From the NCBI GenBank assembly GCA_037179385.1, contig CM074184.1, forward strand, positions 16,448,001 through 16,512,000: a DNA stretch of 64,000 bases, read 5' to 3'. Below, piece after piece: positions 11,132-23,522 of this stretch. The stretch comes from Holothuria scabra (Eukaryota > Echinodermata > Holothuroidea > Aspidochirotida > Holothuriidae). The notes beneath the pieces were generated by a model. It ran no database searches. It had not been told where the DNA came from and saw only the letters and a list, made by a program, of their open reading frames with translations. Positions within the stretch are counted from its first letter, which is position 1; each line of letters opens with the position of its first letter. The translations under genes were made by a program, and so were the position numbers.

Positions 11132-14100
11132 TTCTGTTCACAGATGAAAAATTGCTCCTCTCATTTATTGTCCATGTAAACCATGGTACTGAAGACCTAT
11201 TTTTTGGTTCAAGGCATGTCATACATGCTATGGTGTGTAGTCCATAATCTCAATGAAACTATATGATAAAGGGGTGGGGGTGGGGGGGGGAAGGAACTGT
11301 TGATTAGAAGGACTGATGGGTTATAGAAGGTAAGGTTAGATGGAGAGGGGTCAGGAGCATTTTTGTGATAGAGTTATAAATAGGTATTATTGTATAAAGT
11401 ATGATTTTCAACTATTCATATCAGTGACTATGAAACTGACATGCCTTTTGATTACATTTGCCAGTATTTGCATATCAGCTAAAAATGGTAAAGTCAAGAA
11501 CATAATTAATGCTAGTATCTCATAAAGGCCAATTTGCATGTTTAATTTTGCTGTATTGAATTTTTGAATGCAAAATATATATTCACAATGAACATGCAAA
11601 TGTGTCTTGGTGAAAAAATTAGCTGCTATCTCAGGAGTGCAAATTGAGATGTTTATTTTTGGGACTAACTGTATTTTCATAATTGCAAAATTTCCAAATG
11701 AAAGTGTGCAGAAGTTGAAAATATAAGAGTGGGCATATGGTGTGAGTCATCTCATGCAAAAACAGGAGTACCAGAGCTTTGGAAACAGCCACAAATTTAA
11801 TTTTAGCACTAAGTTATCACTAATGTTGTAAACCAACCTATTAGAAACCAGAGGCCATTAACCTAAGGAGGAATTCTCCATAACCCTAGACCATACATCT
11901 AATTACTTCAGTTCTAGCTGCATCTAGCTGTGACAGTTGTTTAACTAACACTTTGCAATATCATTTGGCATTCAAATTTTTTGAGAATACTGGCAGAAAA
12001 GTTTGAATTTCAAATTTTGCTACTGTTCTATTTATATTTGGCAAGTTTGTGAAATTCAGTTGAAAATAATGTGCAAATGACAATGTTCTTTGTGATATAC
12101 AAGATGTAGGATGGTCTCTCGTGTTATATGCAGGGGTTTGTTAAGGAATCAGTATTGCATCTATATGATTAATCAACTGGCCTTTTGAGGCATTATGTCG
12201 AAAGAAAAATGTACATCTTTTGTCATAGTTTCTCCATTTTGTTGACAACAGTACCTGGGTACACAATTAGTAAATCTGGAATACATGTGGCTCTGTTTTC
12301 ACCAGTTACAGTTACATATAGCTAGTGCACCCTGATTGGACACTTTACTTTGAATCTACATTACCACTCTAATGGTTTAAAAGCCATCCTACAACTCAAT
12401 ATTGAAATAATCATGCTCACAGAAGGAAAGCATAGCTGTACATAATTTGCATAGTAACTATCTTCGATTTACAATTTTGTCTTTATGTAAGATGTAACAA
12501 GCCAGAACATGTTTGAAGTATGGCAGAGTATGAAAGGTTTTTATGGTCCCATTATTCTGGTTCAATCTGGAGTTGTGAAAACTTCCCGAACATTTCAACA
12601 TACCTAAATGTTCAATACATGTGGGCCTTCTGTACATTACTCAAGTAGACACAAAAATATCAAGGTGTGTGATGTCACTTGAATTAAGTGTTACAGATAC
12701 AGCACTCATGCATGTTAAATCTGTGATTTTGAGGAAGGATTGTCCAGGAGAGTGACAGATTAATTTTCACTGACATTTCATGTCATGGTATAATGCTATG
12801 CATGTTTTATTTTTATGTCATAAAACTATGGATGCTATCAAATTTTGAAATATAAATGCTAAATATTCATTATAGGTATCACTTAAACAATGTTGGAAAC
12901 TTTGGGGCATCAAGGCCAGTGGTACATAAAATTATTCAATCATTCCCACATGTGCTATGATTTTGTATTGACTTTGTGTGGGAAATTCATTTGTCACAGT
13001 ATAACAGTAACGGTATAACGGTGCCTTCATTAAGTCTTCAGAGCATAACTAATTAGTTGATGAATCAATTATCAAATATTTACTTTCATCATGTAGCTGA
13101 GATACTACAGAATGTGGACAGCAACCTTGTAACATGGTAACTGTTTAAACTTCACAGAGTTTTGAGTATGCATGTTTAGGTGAAAAAGTCATGTCCATTT
13201 TACGTCATGGTATAACGGCAGCGATTAATTGACCGTGTATTTTAATTGCATAACATGTTGAAAAAAATTTGCACATTTTAAGAGAGACCATGGTATCAGT
13301 TAAATTGTAGTGTAATTGTTCAGTGATTTATAATAAAGCCCATGAGATATAGCCAGTTGAAACTTGAAAAAGTCTTCTGAATGTCACAGTATAACGCTTG
13401 GAATTGCCCAATATGATTTAAATTTTCTATGTTGTTGTGCAGCCATAAAATGCTAATCTTTCTCTTTTCACTGTATTAGAACTGAAGTAATTGCTGTCTC
13501 GGACAGCTGAAAAATGACAAGGTCATGGGCTCCTAGAGAGTTAGAGACCTGTAAGAATAGGAAACAAAGGTCAAAGGGTTATTGAAAGTTGACTATATTC
13601 ATTGTTGGTGTGTCATCCAGACAGGAAAATAAGAGGTTAATTGTCATTAAATTTGTTTATAAATGAAGATGTTGGAGTTCTCTTCAATTTGAAGGTCACT
13701 GTTGTGTTTTGGATCCCTTGGTGTAGCTATAAATTTATTTTTGACTGTCTGGAAAGAAGGGGGGGGGAAGTATTTTATCAACCATGTCCCTCCTTATATT
13801 CCAATTCCATACAAACTCTTCCAGTCTTTCCTTAAAAAAATGAAGCAATGTGAATGTTTCATCCCTGGCTTTCAAAGCATGTTTATAGTTCATCTGACAA
13901 CACTCTTAGAGTTGAAATGTATAGAACTGTCATTTGTAGAAAAATCTTTCAAGTAAATTCTCAATGAAAGCAAATTTTTGTGTTCAGCCAAAAGAAAAAA
14001 AAAAAAAAATTCAGATTTGGTCCTTGTCATTTTGAAAGGCCCCTCAAGTCAGTACTCCATTGTGTTGTAAAATCAGTCTCAGATCTAATACAATACAAAC

Positions 14101-15007
14101 TTCAAAAGCATTGTGCCCACATTTTCAGGATGTGATGGTCTGACGAGCAAGTCTTATTAATTGATGCGTGGCCTCCAGCCCATAACTTGACATTTCAGAA
14201 AGCACTTTTTCCAGCATATATTTTGTATTAACATAATCCAACGAGTTTTGGGGAATTTGTGTTAACTAAATGCTTATCACAGGTAGTGTTTTCAATGCAC
14301 AAACTCTGTAGAGAATACAGCCTGGTTCTGCTGTATGTGTAAATTAACAAATTTTTGTAACATGAACTATATATCTTGAGAATTCCATACTTTTCATGTA
14401 TTCCTTAAGATGAGTTTTGCAATTTTTTTTATTTCATGCTGGCTGTATGTAGACTTTAAAAGGAAAAAGGAAAGATGGATGTACTGTGCTATATGTCCAT
14501 GGTACATTCTAAATCTATCATAATGTGACTTGCTACAATGCCACATTTTCTTGATTTTCACAGTAATTATCAGTTCAGGGAAGTCTTGTTACATTTAGTG
14601 TCCATGAAAGTCACTTCTAATATATGTAAAAAGGAGAGACCAAGCCAGACAATTGCCTGTTAATTCAATCATATCTACAACTTTTTAAATTTTGTATAAA
14701 AGTCCATGTAAATATTTACTTTATGAAAATTAAATGAAGACAGTTGTTAGATTTTCTCCTAGAAGGTATTGTATTTTGCTCCTCCTTACCTCCTATTTAC
14801 ATGTGTAGTTTATACCTAATTGCCTAGCAATACCCATCTGGCAGACTCTTTGCACAGGTGGCCCCCTTTAGCTCTTCTCTCTATCCCCCGCCAGCTTATT
14901 TCTTCTTTTTTTCCTGCCATGCTTGCAGAATAGAATCTTTTGGAACCAGAGGATCACATTTGCAAAAGGTGAAATGGACAAAAATTTCAAATTAACCCGA
15001 AAGGAGA
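11132..15007. other. No gene seen; weak 200-bp periodic motif
   Basis: AT-rich sequence. A recurring GTCA(T/C)(G/A)GTATAA motif is noted at 12784-13400. Poly-G stretches occur at 11274-11291 and 13759-13768. No exon of IS1-IS3 was found here. Confidence 0.5.
12784..13396 (+). repeat. Diverged tandem repeat, about 200-bp period
   Basis: GTCATGGTATAA, GTCACAGTATAACAG, GTCATGGTATAACGG and GTCACAGTATAACGC occur at about 12784, 12994, 13204 and 13384, spaced 180-210 bp, each following a stretch of similar composition. The rest of each unit is too diverged to align confidently by eye. Confidence 0.35.
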
Positions 15008-15571
15008 TTAAAGGGGAAGCTACAGCCCCCACCCTAAAAAAAAAAAAAAAAATCATATGAAGGGGCAACCAAATGTACAGCGTTGTGAAGTTTCCACTTC
15101 AATGTATTTCTCAAGATAGCAGTTAATGAAGTTACTAGATTTGTGTTCCAAAGTGAACTTGAGGGCAGCAGAGATTGAGTCACTTCCACTTCCTCACATT
15201 GACAAGGAATGTTTTCTTTCCCTTTGTTTTTTCTGTCTGTTGTGTTGACCTTGAAGTTACAAGGACTGACCTCCATGTGGGGAATGCAAAGTTTGTGAAG
15301 TTCCCATGCTACTTATGCAATCACATTTTGGTAATATGGGATTGTTGAGGAGAAAATATGCTGTAAAGTTTAAAGAAAAACAAAAGACTGTCTGTTAATG
15401 TGAGGTTATGATGTCATTTATGCTTGCTTCAAGTTCACTTCTTGATGAACAAGTGACAACTTTACTTGCTCTTGCTCATATCTTGTGAACCACACATCAG
15501 ATTTGAGTGCAACATTCACCAAAATGCTCAGAAGTACCCTTCGAACATATCAGCACTTGATATGACCTTAA
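15008..15571 (+). mobile_element. TTAA-flanked repeat of about 560 bp, copy 1 (plus)
   Basis: It starts TTAAAGGGGAAGC and ends GACCTTAA, and is homologous throughout to 22967-23522 on the opposite strand. An A-run at 15037-15052 interrupts the left end relative to the other copy. It ends about 210 bp before exon A, so it probably lies in the preceding intron. Confidence 0.65.
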
Positions 15572-15778
15572 ACCCTTCTTTTAAGTGTTTGAGCAAAAAA
15601 CATCTGGCCTTTTTGAATGCTGCTCTAACTTTATGCATTTATGTAGAGAAGAAGTAAGATAATCACATGAATTATTAAAAGATTTACCTGGATTATATTA
15701 TAGTGACCAGTCATTTGACTTTTAATCTATGCTTGTGTTCATTAATTGGAGAGATATATCTTTCTTTTGTCTCCACAG

Positions 15779-15882
15779 AATTGTAGAATATTCAGTTGAT
15801 ATGAAATCCATGAATTTGAACCTATCAGCAATTAGAACAATAAGGGTGCTACGGCCTTTGAGAGCTATAAATAGAATACCAA
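15779..15882 (+). CDS. Cav3 exon A: repeat I voltage sensor S4
   Basis: The exon follows a ctccacag acceptor and ends before gtaagtg. It starts with the last base of a split codon and ends with the first base of the next. The translation reads IVEYSVDMKSMNLNLSAIR and continues TIRVLRPLRAINRIP. Arginines at every third position (R-TI-R-VL-R-PL-R) are the gating charges of repeat I S4, which moves on depolarisation. The sequence aligns by memory with the vertebrate Cav3 segment around LRPLRAINRVPS. The apparent reading past the donor (SKCILILKNFFT) is intron. A TTAA-type repeat ends about 210 bp upstream of the acceptor. No exon for IS1-IS3 was found in the preceding 15.8 kb, so either that intron is very long or I missed a short exon. 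Confidence 0.93.
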
Positions 15883-18800
15883 GTAAGTGTATTTTGATTC
15901 TAAAAAATTTTTTTACCTAAATCACACCTGGACATTTATGCTATCCTCTCTTCATTTGTTTTTGTCTGTGTATTTTATTTTTTAGAAGGTCATATCATAA
16001 ACAAGGAGTTAAGAACCGAGTGGGAAGTTCAATAAATTGGCAATATTAGACACCCCAGAATGATGGAAATCATGAGATGGGGATTGGGGGTTGGGGGTTT
16101 GATGGAGTGTAGTTTAGTTGATAGTTGTGCTTTAGACTGATTTCTGAAAAAGTAATTGTCTGTAGTGTGTTCAAAATAGGACAAGTATAAGAAACTAGAA
16201 AGAGGAAGAAGTCTGTCAAAAGAAAGAAATGTTAATTCGATAGTGCTTTACTCTGTTATCACTGTTTGTTTTTCCAAAACCATGGTGCTGGGCCTAGCCA
16301 TTATTACTCTGAGCCATCAATTTTTTTTGTGCATATCATTAATAACCAACCATTGAGGATTCTGAAGCAGATTTTTCCATTAGCATGGCTAATTTCTATA
16401 GCACTGTGCATTTCTATAGCTCTGTGCTGGAAAATTAGGACCTTTTTTTTCAGAAAATTAATTTTGAATGTAATTACACACCTCAGGTTAGGACATCATG
16501 CTGTCATTTGGTTTAATGAGCATCAGCAAACAGTAAAAGCAATTGTTCCTTCAAACTATGTTCATTTCCGTTGTTGTTGAGCTTGCAATTTACAAAAGAA
16601 GGTTAGATTGGTTCCTTGCAACAAGTATAGGGGAATGTTAAAAAGCCTTATGTATGTGAAAGGCAGTGTTCAAAATGACTTCAGGCATACTACTTATCTT
16701 TGATTGGTATATGTAGGGTCATCACATTCATTGTCAATTTAATAACTTTTTTAATTGAGCCAAGAAAGAAGAAATTTCTGTGAATGTTTCTTGTAAATTT
16801 TTAGTTACAGGTTGTGAAGGTCTGACTTGACTTTGTTACTACTATAATCTACGTTCGTCTTTTCTGGTATTTAGCGAGTTCAAGGCATATTTGTAACACT
16901 TTAAAACCCATTATCAATGCATTGTTCATTTATTAGAATAATTAAACCCCGTCTTTTGTGAAATGGCACAGGCAATGTTTTTGCAGATCTGCAGAACAAA
17001 TCATAAATTTTCTGGCATATCTCAAGTTATAAGGGTATTAGAGTAACTATGCAATTTTGCATCTGATATAGATGGATTTAGTCTCAGCCTTTAAGTTCCT
17101 AACATTTTGCCTCACATGCTTGCGACAAAATTCTTCTAAATGTTTCAGAATTATTGATTGTCTGCATCAGTAATGTTTACACTAACCCCATTAATGCTCC
17201 TAATAGTTTTTGAAGTGTTATGACTGTTGCAGCCACACTCTAGATTTTCATCATTCGTAGGCCATGAAAAGGTTGTACCTTGACAGCATTGGAAAGGGAA
17301 TAAAAGATTATCTTTTATGAAGTTGTCAGACCATCAGAGGCAAATTTTCATATTACAAAGGTGTGGGTTCATAACTTGAATCGGCAACCCTTAGAGTTGG
17401 ACAACACAACTAAGGCTGCTGTACATCATTTACATTTCATAAATAGGAAAACAAAACCATCCAAGTTTGAGTAAGATCTTTTTTTTTTTAAAGGTTCTTA
17501 TTATTCATGAGGCAATATTTTTGTTAATGAATTATTAAATGAAAGAAAAGAGACTTAGTGTAGCCAGTAATAATGTTTTTATGTTTACAAACATCACCAA
17601 AGAATTACAAAAATGAAAAAGAATGAAATTTGAAAGATTTAAATGATGTTTGAAATAAAAAATTTGGGTAACTGCAGTCCTGGACAAACACTGGTCCACA
17701 AGTACTAGTCCACAAGTACTAGTCTGAGGCTAACTCTATTCTTTGTGGGGACAGTGGCATTAAATTACAAAATGCTGTGTCCTCTGTGCTTTTGAGTACT
17801 ATTGTGTATGGCCTTTGTAATAATGGAATAATTTTGCTACATTGCTAGCAACTTGAAGTCCAGAAATTTCAATTGCAGTGTGTCTGCTTATTCCCTTGAA
17901 TTGGCAACCACAAGTAAATTACAAGTGCACGACAGAATCTTGTTGGTATACATAATCATGCTGTAGTAGTTCATCTTGACTTCAAATGACAGGCTATTGG
18001 TGGTTGTTTTATGTTGGCAAAACTTTCCCTCCCCTCTCTCCCTCCCCTTTCCCCTCTCCCCAATCCCCCTTCTCCTTCCCCTTCCATCATCTTATTTACA
18101 CTCATCTAAAGATTGGAGACTATGATGAATGATGCCATGGGACTTTGTTTTCTTTTTTGAGCTAGTTTGTACATTGGCACCTGTGGGGGATAATTTCTAC
18201 TGTAGCAGCTGGCTTGCTTAGTAAACGTATTTCACCTTGCCCTTTACATCCAGGCTCTCTGTTTACATGATGATGGCTGTACAGCAGGATGCTGAGATTG
18301 ATTTATTAGGCATTTCTCTCTGTCTTCCTCTCAAGGCAGAAATATTTTGACACTGAAGTCTTTCAAAGAGGACAATCAATCACATTTCATCTGCTATAAT
18401 TTTATATACATTTTTGATTATCCCACAATTAGTAAGTCAAGACGTTCTGTATTTTTAGCCACATAGCTAGATCCCATTATGAGAATTAAATGTAATTTTT
18501 GTTCAAGCTCGTTCGGATAGACATGTGTATGTTACCGACCTTGCTAGTTGTGATTCCTAGCCAAGAGAAAAAAAGCAGCTGTTCCAGGCTGCCTGTGGCA
18601 TATGGCTTTTGAGTAAGTTTGCATACTGTTGCAAATAAATTTGAAAAACTTATTCTGTTGCAAATATCCCGCATTTTTGTTCTTTTTCAACTTTGAAGTA
18701 TGTTTTTAACAAAAACGGATGGTTCAGTTTAATTCCTGTTTGTAGAATCCCTTCAGTTGACCGAGAATATGCTGGTTAATTTATCTAACACATGTATATT

Positions 18801-19982
18801 AAGTGATGGCTTTGTTTGAGGGAGTCGTCTTTTCAAACATTGAGAACATAGATACATTGTACACACATGTACCTTTATACATATATTCAAGATTGATGTA
18901 CTTAAACTGTATTTTTTCAATGTTTTTTTTTTGAGTTGCCATTGTCAATATGACACTTATGGGTCAATACAGTGTGGCAACCATATGCTCTGTATTGATT
19001 CATAAATATGTCAATAAAAATTGATTTTTTTTTTTGGTCTATGTTTGTTTAGTTTGAATTCAAAGTGTGTTGCCTTAAATTTATGACTTTTATGTCATTT
19101 TTTGTGGTACATAAAGAATAATGGTAAATTTACATTTCCCAAAACAAAATGACAACACAAAAGGAAGAAAATGTAGAGAGAGTTATAAACATGTATCAAA
19201 AACACTTTAGATCATAAGATTATTGTTATTGTGATCTGAATAGTGTGGGAGAACCTGTGAAAAAAAAAAGGGTTAACCCTGAAATGCTCTCAGAAGGGTC
19301 GATTAAATAAGTGCTAAGGGAAGTAGCTTTTTCTTGGTTTCTTGGTCAGCAAATCAAAACAAGGTAATAAAGAATCAAATGAGATTTTAAGCTAACTACA
19401 TGACCTATAGTATACGCCAACACTAAAATGTATGATACACATGTTTTACCAGTTCTGACCTTTAAGGCAACGTAGGTATTTCCTTTGGAGAAATGAAAAA
19501 CAAAAATGCATGGTAGAATATAAATGAACATGTAATCAGTATTTGGATGGAGACATACACTACATAGCCTTTGAGAACACAGACAATTTGGCTTTCTAAT
19601 TTACAAATTATAAACAGAGTTTATTTTTTGTTTCTGCAAAAAGTAGGTTTGCCAATCAACAACAATCTTCTTTTAGAATCCTACTGTTGGATTATATTAT
19701 TGTGTATATATATACTTTTCATAAGTTACATAAACCTATAAGGGCCGGGGAAAAGGGGGGGGGGGGATGAGATACTTCATGTAAGACTTATCTCAAATCT
19801 GAGGTGAATATAGATACAGTAGATGAAGGGAGATGGACTGAAGTAGCCTGGAGGGAATAGGAGTAATATATCAGATTGTTTTGAGGTTGATTCACACAAA
19901 GTATTACACCTTTACTTAACCATCTGATCTATAAATTTTTTGCATACATTCACCAGCTTTGTCTCTATTTTTGGTTTTACAG
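15883..19982 (+). other. Intron A-B, no genes seen
   Basis: AT-rich intron of 4100 bp, phase 1. It holds poly-purine and poly-pyrimidine runs, a C/T-rich tract near 18030-18085, two tandem copies of a 14-bp unit (tccacaagtactag) at 17695-17723, two near-copies of a 17-bp unit at 16395-16430, and a poly-G run near 19757-19767. Short ORFs here have no recognisable protein features. No repeat family with clear termini was identified. Confidence 0.6.
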
Positions 19983-20163
19983 GTTTACGTATATTGGTAA
20001 TGTTGCTGCTTGATACATTACCTATGCTTGGTAATGTCCTGATGCTTTGTTTTTTTGTGTTCTTTATATTTGGTATCATCGGTGTGCAATTATGGAGTGG
20101 AAAGCTACGCCAGAGGTGCTTTCTGGATTTACCAGATGATGTAGTTTTTACAAATAATTCTGG
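19983..20163 (+). CDS. Cav3 exon B: repeat I S4-S5 linker, S5 and turret start
   Basis: The exon lies between ttttacag and ggtaagtg. The split serine codon (A+GT) joins exon A to [20 protein letters not shown], followed by hydrophobic S5 ([17 protein letters not shown]) and [16 protein letters not shown]. The run [13 protein letters not shown] and FFIFGI(V/I)GVQLW are strongly conserved in Cav3 repeat I, which makes this the clearest single identifier. S5 lines the outside of the pore, and the following extracellular turret begins with a cysteine. An Asn-Asn-Ser sequon near the end of the exon could be N-glycosylated. It ends in phase 2. Confidence 0.95.
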
Positions 20164-20871
20164 GTAAGTGTTTTAAACTCTTCCAGATGTTTAAAAACTT
20201 TTTGTTGTAAAAATGCCTTGCATGTACTTATATCTGTATTTAGAAAAGAAATATTGGAAGTGAAATACATGAGTAATGCTTTTTATAAATGGGCCCTATG
20301 TATAAAAAAAATGAATGGGGCCTCCATGACAGAAAGTTAGCCTTAAAGGAGATCGCCAGTTTCTTAGGGAAAATTGTGGTTGCCAATTGTAGTATCCCAC
20401 CCCTGGTTCATTACTCCATTAAGCTTCTTCAACAAGCAGCAAGAATAGAAGCTCAACAACTTTGGGGTTGACATACCGACTTCCAACAATTTCTGAAGTA
20501 AGTGCTAGTAAAACCAGGGTCAAATTACTTTTAGTGCATAGAAGGGCTGCATCACTTCATTCTGAGATAAACTGCTTTCAAATGTTAACCTTTATGGACT
20601 TTTCAGATGCTTAGATGGGCACATCATTGTTACTGTGAACAGCTCTTGATGAGGATGATCACAGGGTATTTTCTCCTTATGATAAATACAAAATAAGATT
20701 AAATTTTCAAATAATTGATATTTTCTTAGTCTTATCCAGAATTATAAAATTTCCCTACTATATATTTATTTTTAGCCTGTTTTCCATTCTAACACTCAAA
20801 ATCAGCAATATGTGTCATTCATAAATACTTGTATTGATTTCCTGCATTCTGATTGGCTGAAAACCCTTCCA

Positions 20872-21465
20872 GACCAGTCTCGAATCGCATTCGAGACTGG
20901 TCTCGAATGGTTTTCAAGAAGTAAGGAGAATTGAATTGAATGTGATCACTATACTTACTGTGTACAATATTTTAAGCCCATGCTAGGTTGCCATAGCAAC
21001 ATGCCATATTCACCCCATAGTTTTGCACAGCACATGTAGGCCTACTGTAATGTCATACAGTAAGCCAAGTACATGTTAGCAAGATAAACAGTAACACTGA
21101 GACACTGTACACTGTGTAAAGCTGATACCCTAGTCTTCAGAGTTACCATTCCAAAGAATAATAACTGGCAGTGATAAAGACATAGGTTAGCCTAGGCTTA
21201 GGAATCATTGCTCCCCACAAATGGGTATTTTGATCACACACATTGTTTTCTAGGTCTAACAAGTTAGGCCCTATAGGCTAGAACTGCATGCACTGAGCTG
21301 CGATGACTGGCACTGTTGTTAACGTTTTATTCCACTCCTAAATTTGGGGGGGGGGTGTCAAATAAAACGTGCCTATAACTACAGTATTGTTACGCCTACT
21401 AAAGTGCCTCGGTCCGCTCAGCCTCTATGATGACGTCATCGTCAGTCTTAAATCACATTTAAGAC
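20872..21465. repeat. Block bounded by two related short hairpins
   Basis: At 20872-20902 a perfect 14-bp inverted repeat with a cgc loop reads GACCAGTCTCGAAT-cgc-mirror. At 21445-21465 a 9-bp perfect hairpin reads GTCTTAAAT-cac-mirror. The two agree except at C-to-T and G-to-A changes inside CpG sites, as if one were a deaminated copy of the other. They lie about 570 bp apart and the interval has more CpG and GC than the surrounding intron. They may be paired subterminal parts of one decayed DNA transposon, but I could not define its ends. Confidence 0.4.
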
Positions 21466-22966
21466 CGGGCACCCTCGCATTTATCCCCTAATTTAAACCT
21501 CAAAGACATGGTGCATAACCTGCACTCATTAAAGTTTGCTTAAGGTCATGTAGTTACACATGGTAGCCCATAGTGAGCACAGATCATGGTAAAACTTTCC
21601 TTCTCACTTTTTGAAACCTCCCCCTCCTCTGCCTGATTAAATTGTATAGCCTCCCAGAGTAAATGAAGCACACTTCATACACACTTGTGGTAATCAGATT
21701 CCACATCTATTTAATTGATTGACAGTACCAGACACCAAAATACACAAAAAGTTACTTAGCATTTGGGGTTATCTAATAGGCCGGTCAAGTATTTGTTTAT
21801 GGCTTTTGTGAGCACATGTGAAAGCGGTGCAACTTGAGGGCATAGATGATGTAACAAAATTAAATAACAGTTACATCCCAAACTTTTTTGATCTACTGGG
21901 GTGAATGCATTGCATTTGTAAGAAGCAAGGTCACTGTATGTTACTGTGCAAGTAATTTATCTTTGACCAATCAAAGTAAAGCTAAATCCTATAATGAATG
22001 TCAATGCCAGTGCAGTGATCAACTATATGTAGAAAAAGAAGCAAATTTTAAGAAGTAAGGTTGCTTTAATTCTTGATGTAGAGGTTTATTTCCTGTCTTC
22101 TTCAAAAATCAAACAAAAGAAACAAGGTATGCTGTTACAGTACTACTCAATGTTATATCATTCCACCTCTTTAGATATTAGAAACTTTAAAAACTCTTAA
22201 TGTGATGTTGCTTCTTATTACACTGTTTGAAAGTTTGCCACCCAGTTTGGAATTTGAGCACCTGCTTTTTGAATTGCCCAAAATAAACAACCCTAACAAC
22301 TGCAACCAAAACATGAAGGTTCTTTTTAACATTAGTGCAATCATGTATTTCATATGCATGTTTGTCATTGTTCGTTCTGCTGCCATTTGCAACTGAATTA
22401 CCCTTAGACTAAGTTGAAAGCTATTTTCTGACATTTTTGTGGCCAGTCCATTGTTATTTCTTGTTCAAGTGACTTACGATCAATTTACTGAAACTGAGTA
22501 CTCCACACTAATTTGCTTATTGCATGATTTGACTTTTGTTCAGTTTTATTTCACCAAATCCTTCATTCATTTGTTTGCTTTCATATAGCTTGATACCACA
22601 AACTGCCTGGTAATGATAGTGTTATCTTATACCAAAGTGTTTCATGTTTTTATTATTATTACAAAATATTTGAACAATTCCAAAATAGTTCGCAAAAAGT
22701 TAAGTTGTGGCCCAGACATGCTGGAAGTTGCAGAGCCTCTCCTGGGCTTTTCCTGCTGGACTAGTGCCATGTTTTGGCCCCATGTGGGACCCATATGGGG
22801 CCTCTTGACCTCAGACCTGTTTAGCAGTTGCAGCTGATGCCTGCAGTATAGCAATAATTCTATCCCCTCACAGTTTTTGGAAAAAGAGAACCCTGCCCAA
22901 GATGTGAGTTTCAAATTGTCCAAATATAGCCACTATATGAGAGGTGTCCTTGCTTAAAAGAAGGGT

Positions 22967-23522
22967 TTAAAGTCACAACAGAATTTGGTATGTTAGAGGG
23001 GTACTCATTCTAAGCATTTTGGTGAAATTTGCATAAAATCCAATGTGTGGTTCTCAAGATATGAGCATGTAAAGTTGTCCCATTTTCAACAAAAAGTTAA
23101 CTTGAAGCAAGCACATATGACATCACATCCCCACATTAGAGCACAGGGCACAGTCTTTTATTTTTCTTTAAACTCTAGACTTGATTTCCTGCTCAACAAG
23201 CACACATTATTAAAATGCGATTGCATAAGTGGCATGAGAACTTTACAAACTTTGCATTCCCCACAGGGAGGTCCTATTCCTACTACCTCCAAGGTCAACA
23301 AAACAGTCTGATAAAACAGAGTGAAACAAAGCATTCCTTGTCAATGTGAGGAAGTGATAAAAGCTCTGCTGCCCTCAAACTCACTTTTGAACACAAATCT
23401 ACTGACTTCATTTTCCAATATCTCAAGAAATACATGTCCGATTTGAATGAAACTTTCACCACACTTTGTAGATTTGGTTCCTCTTTCCCATATGAAATCT
23501 AAATTTTTGCTTAAACCTTTAA
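22967..23522 (-). mobile_element. TTAA-flanked repeat of about 560 bp, copy 2 (minus)
   Basis: The reverse complement aligns over nearly its full length with 15008-15571. Shared stretches include GGGGAATGCAAAGTTTGT, CACATTGACAAGGAATG and TGCTTGCTTCAAGTT. In the plus direction it begins at a TTAA and ends CCTTTAA, so both ends carry TTAA. That fits a TTAA-target MITE (Kolobok or piggyBac type), although terminal inverted repeats are very short. The short ORFs in it are not conserved between copies, so it is non-coding. Confidence 0.65.
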
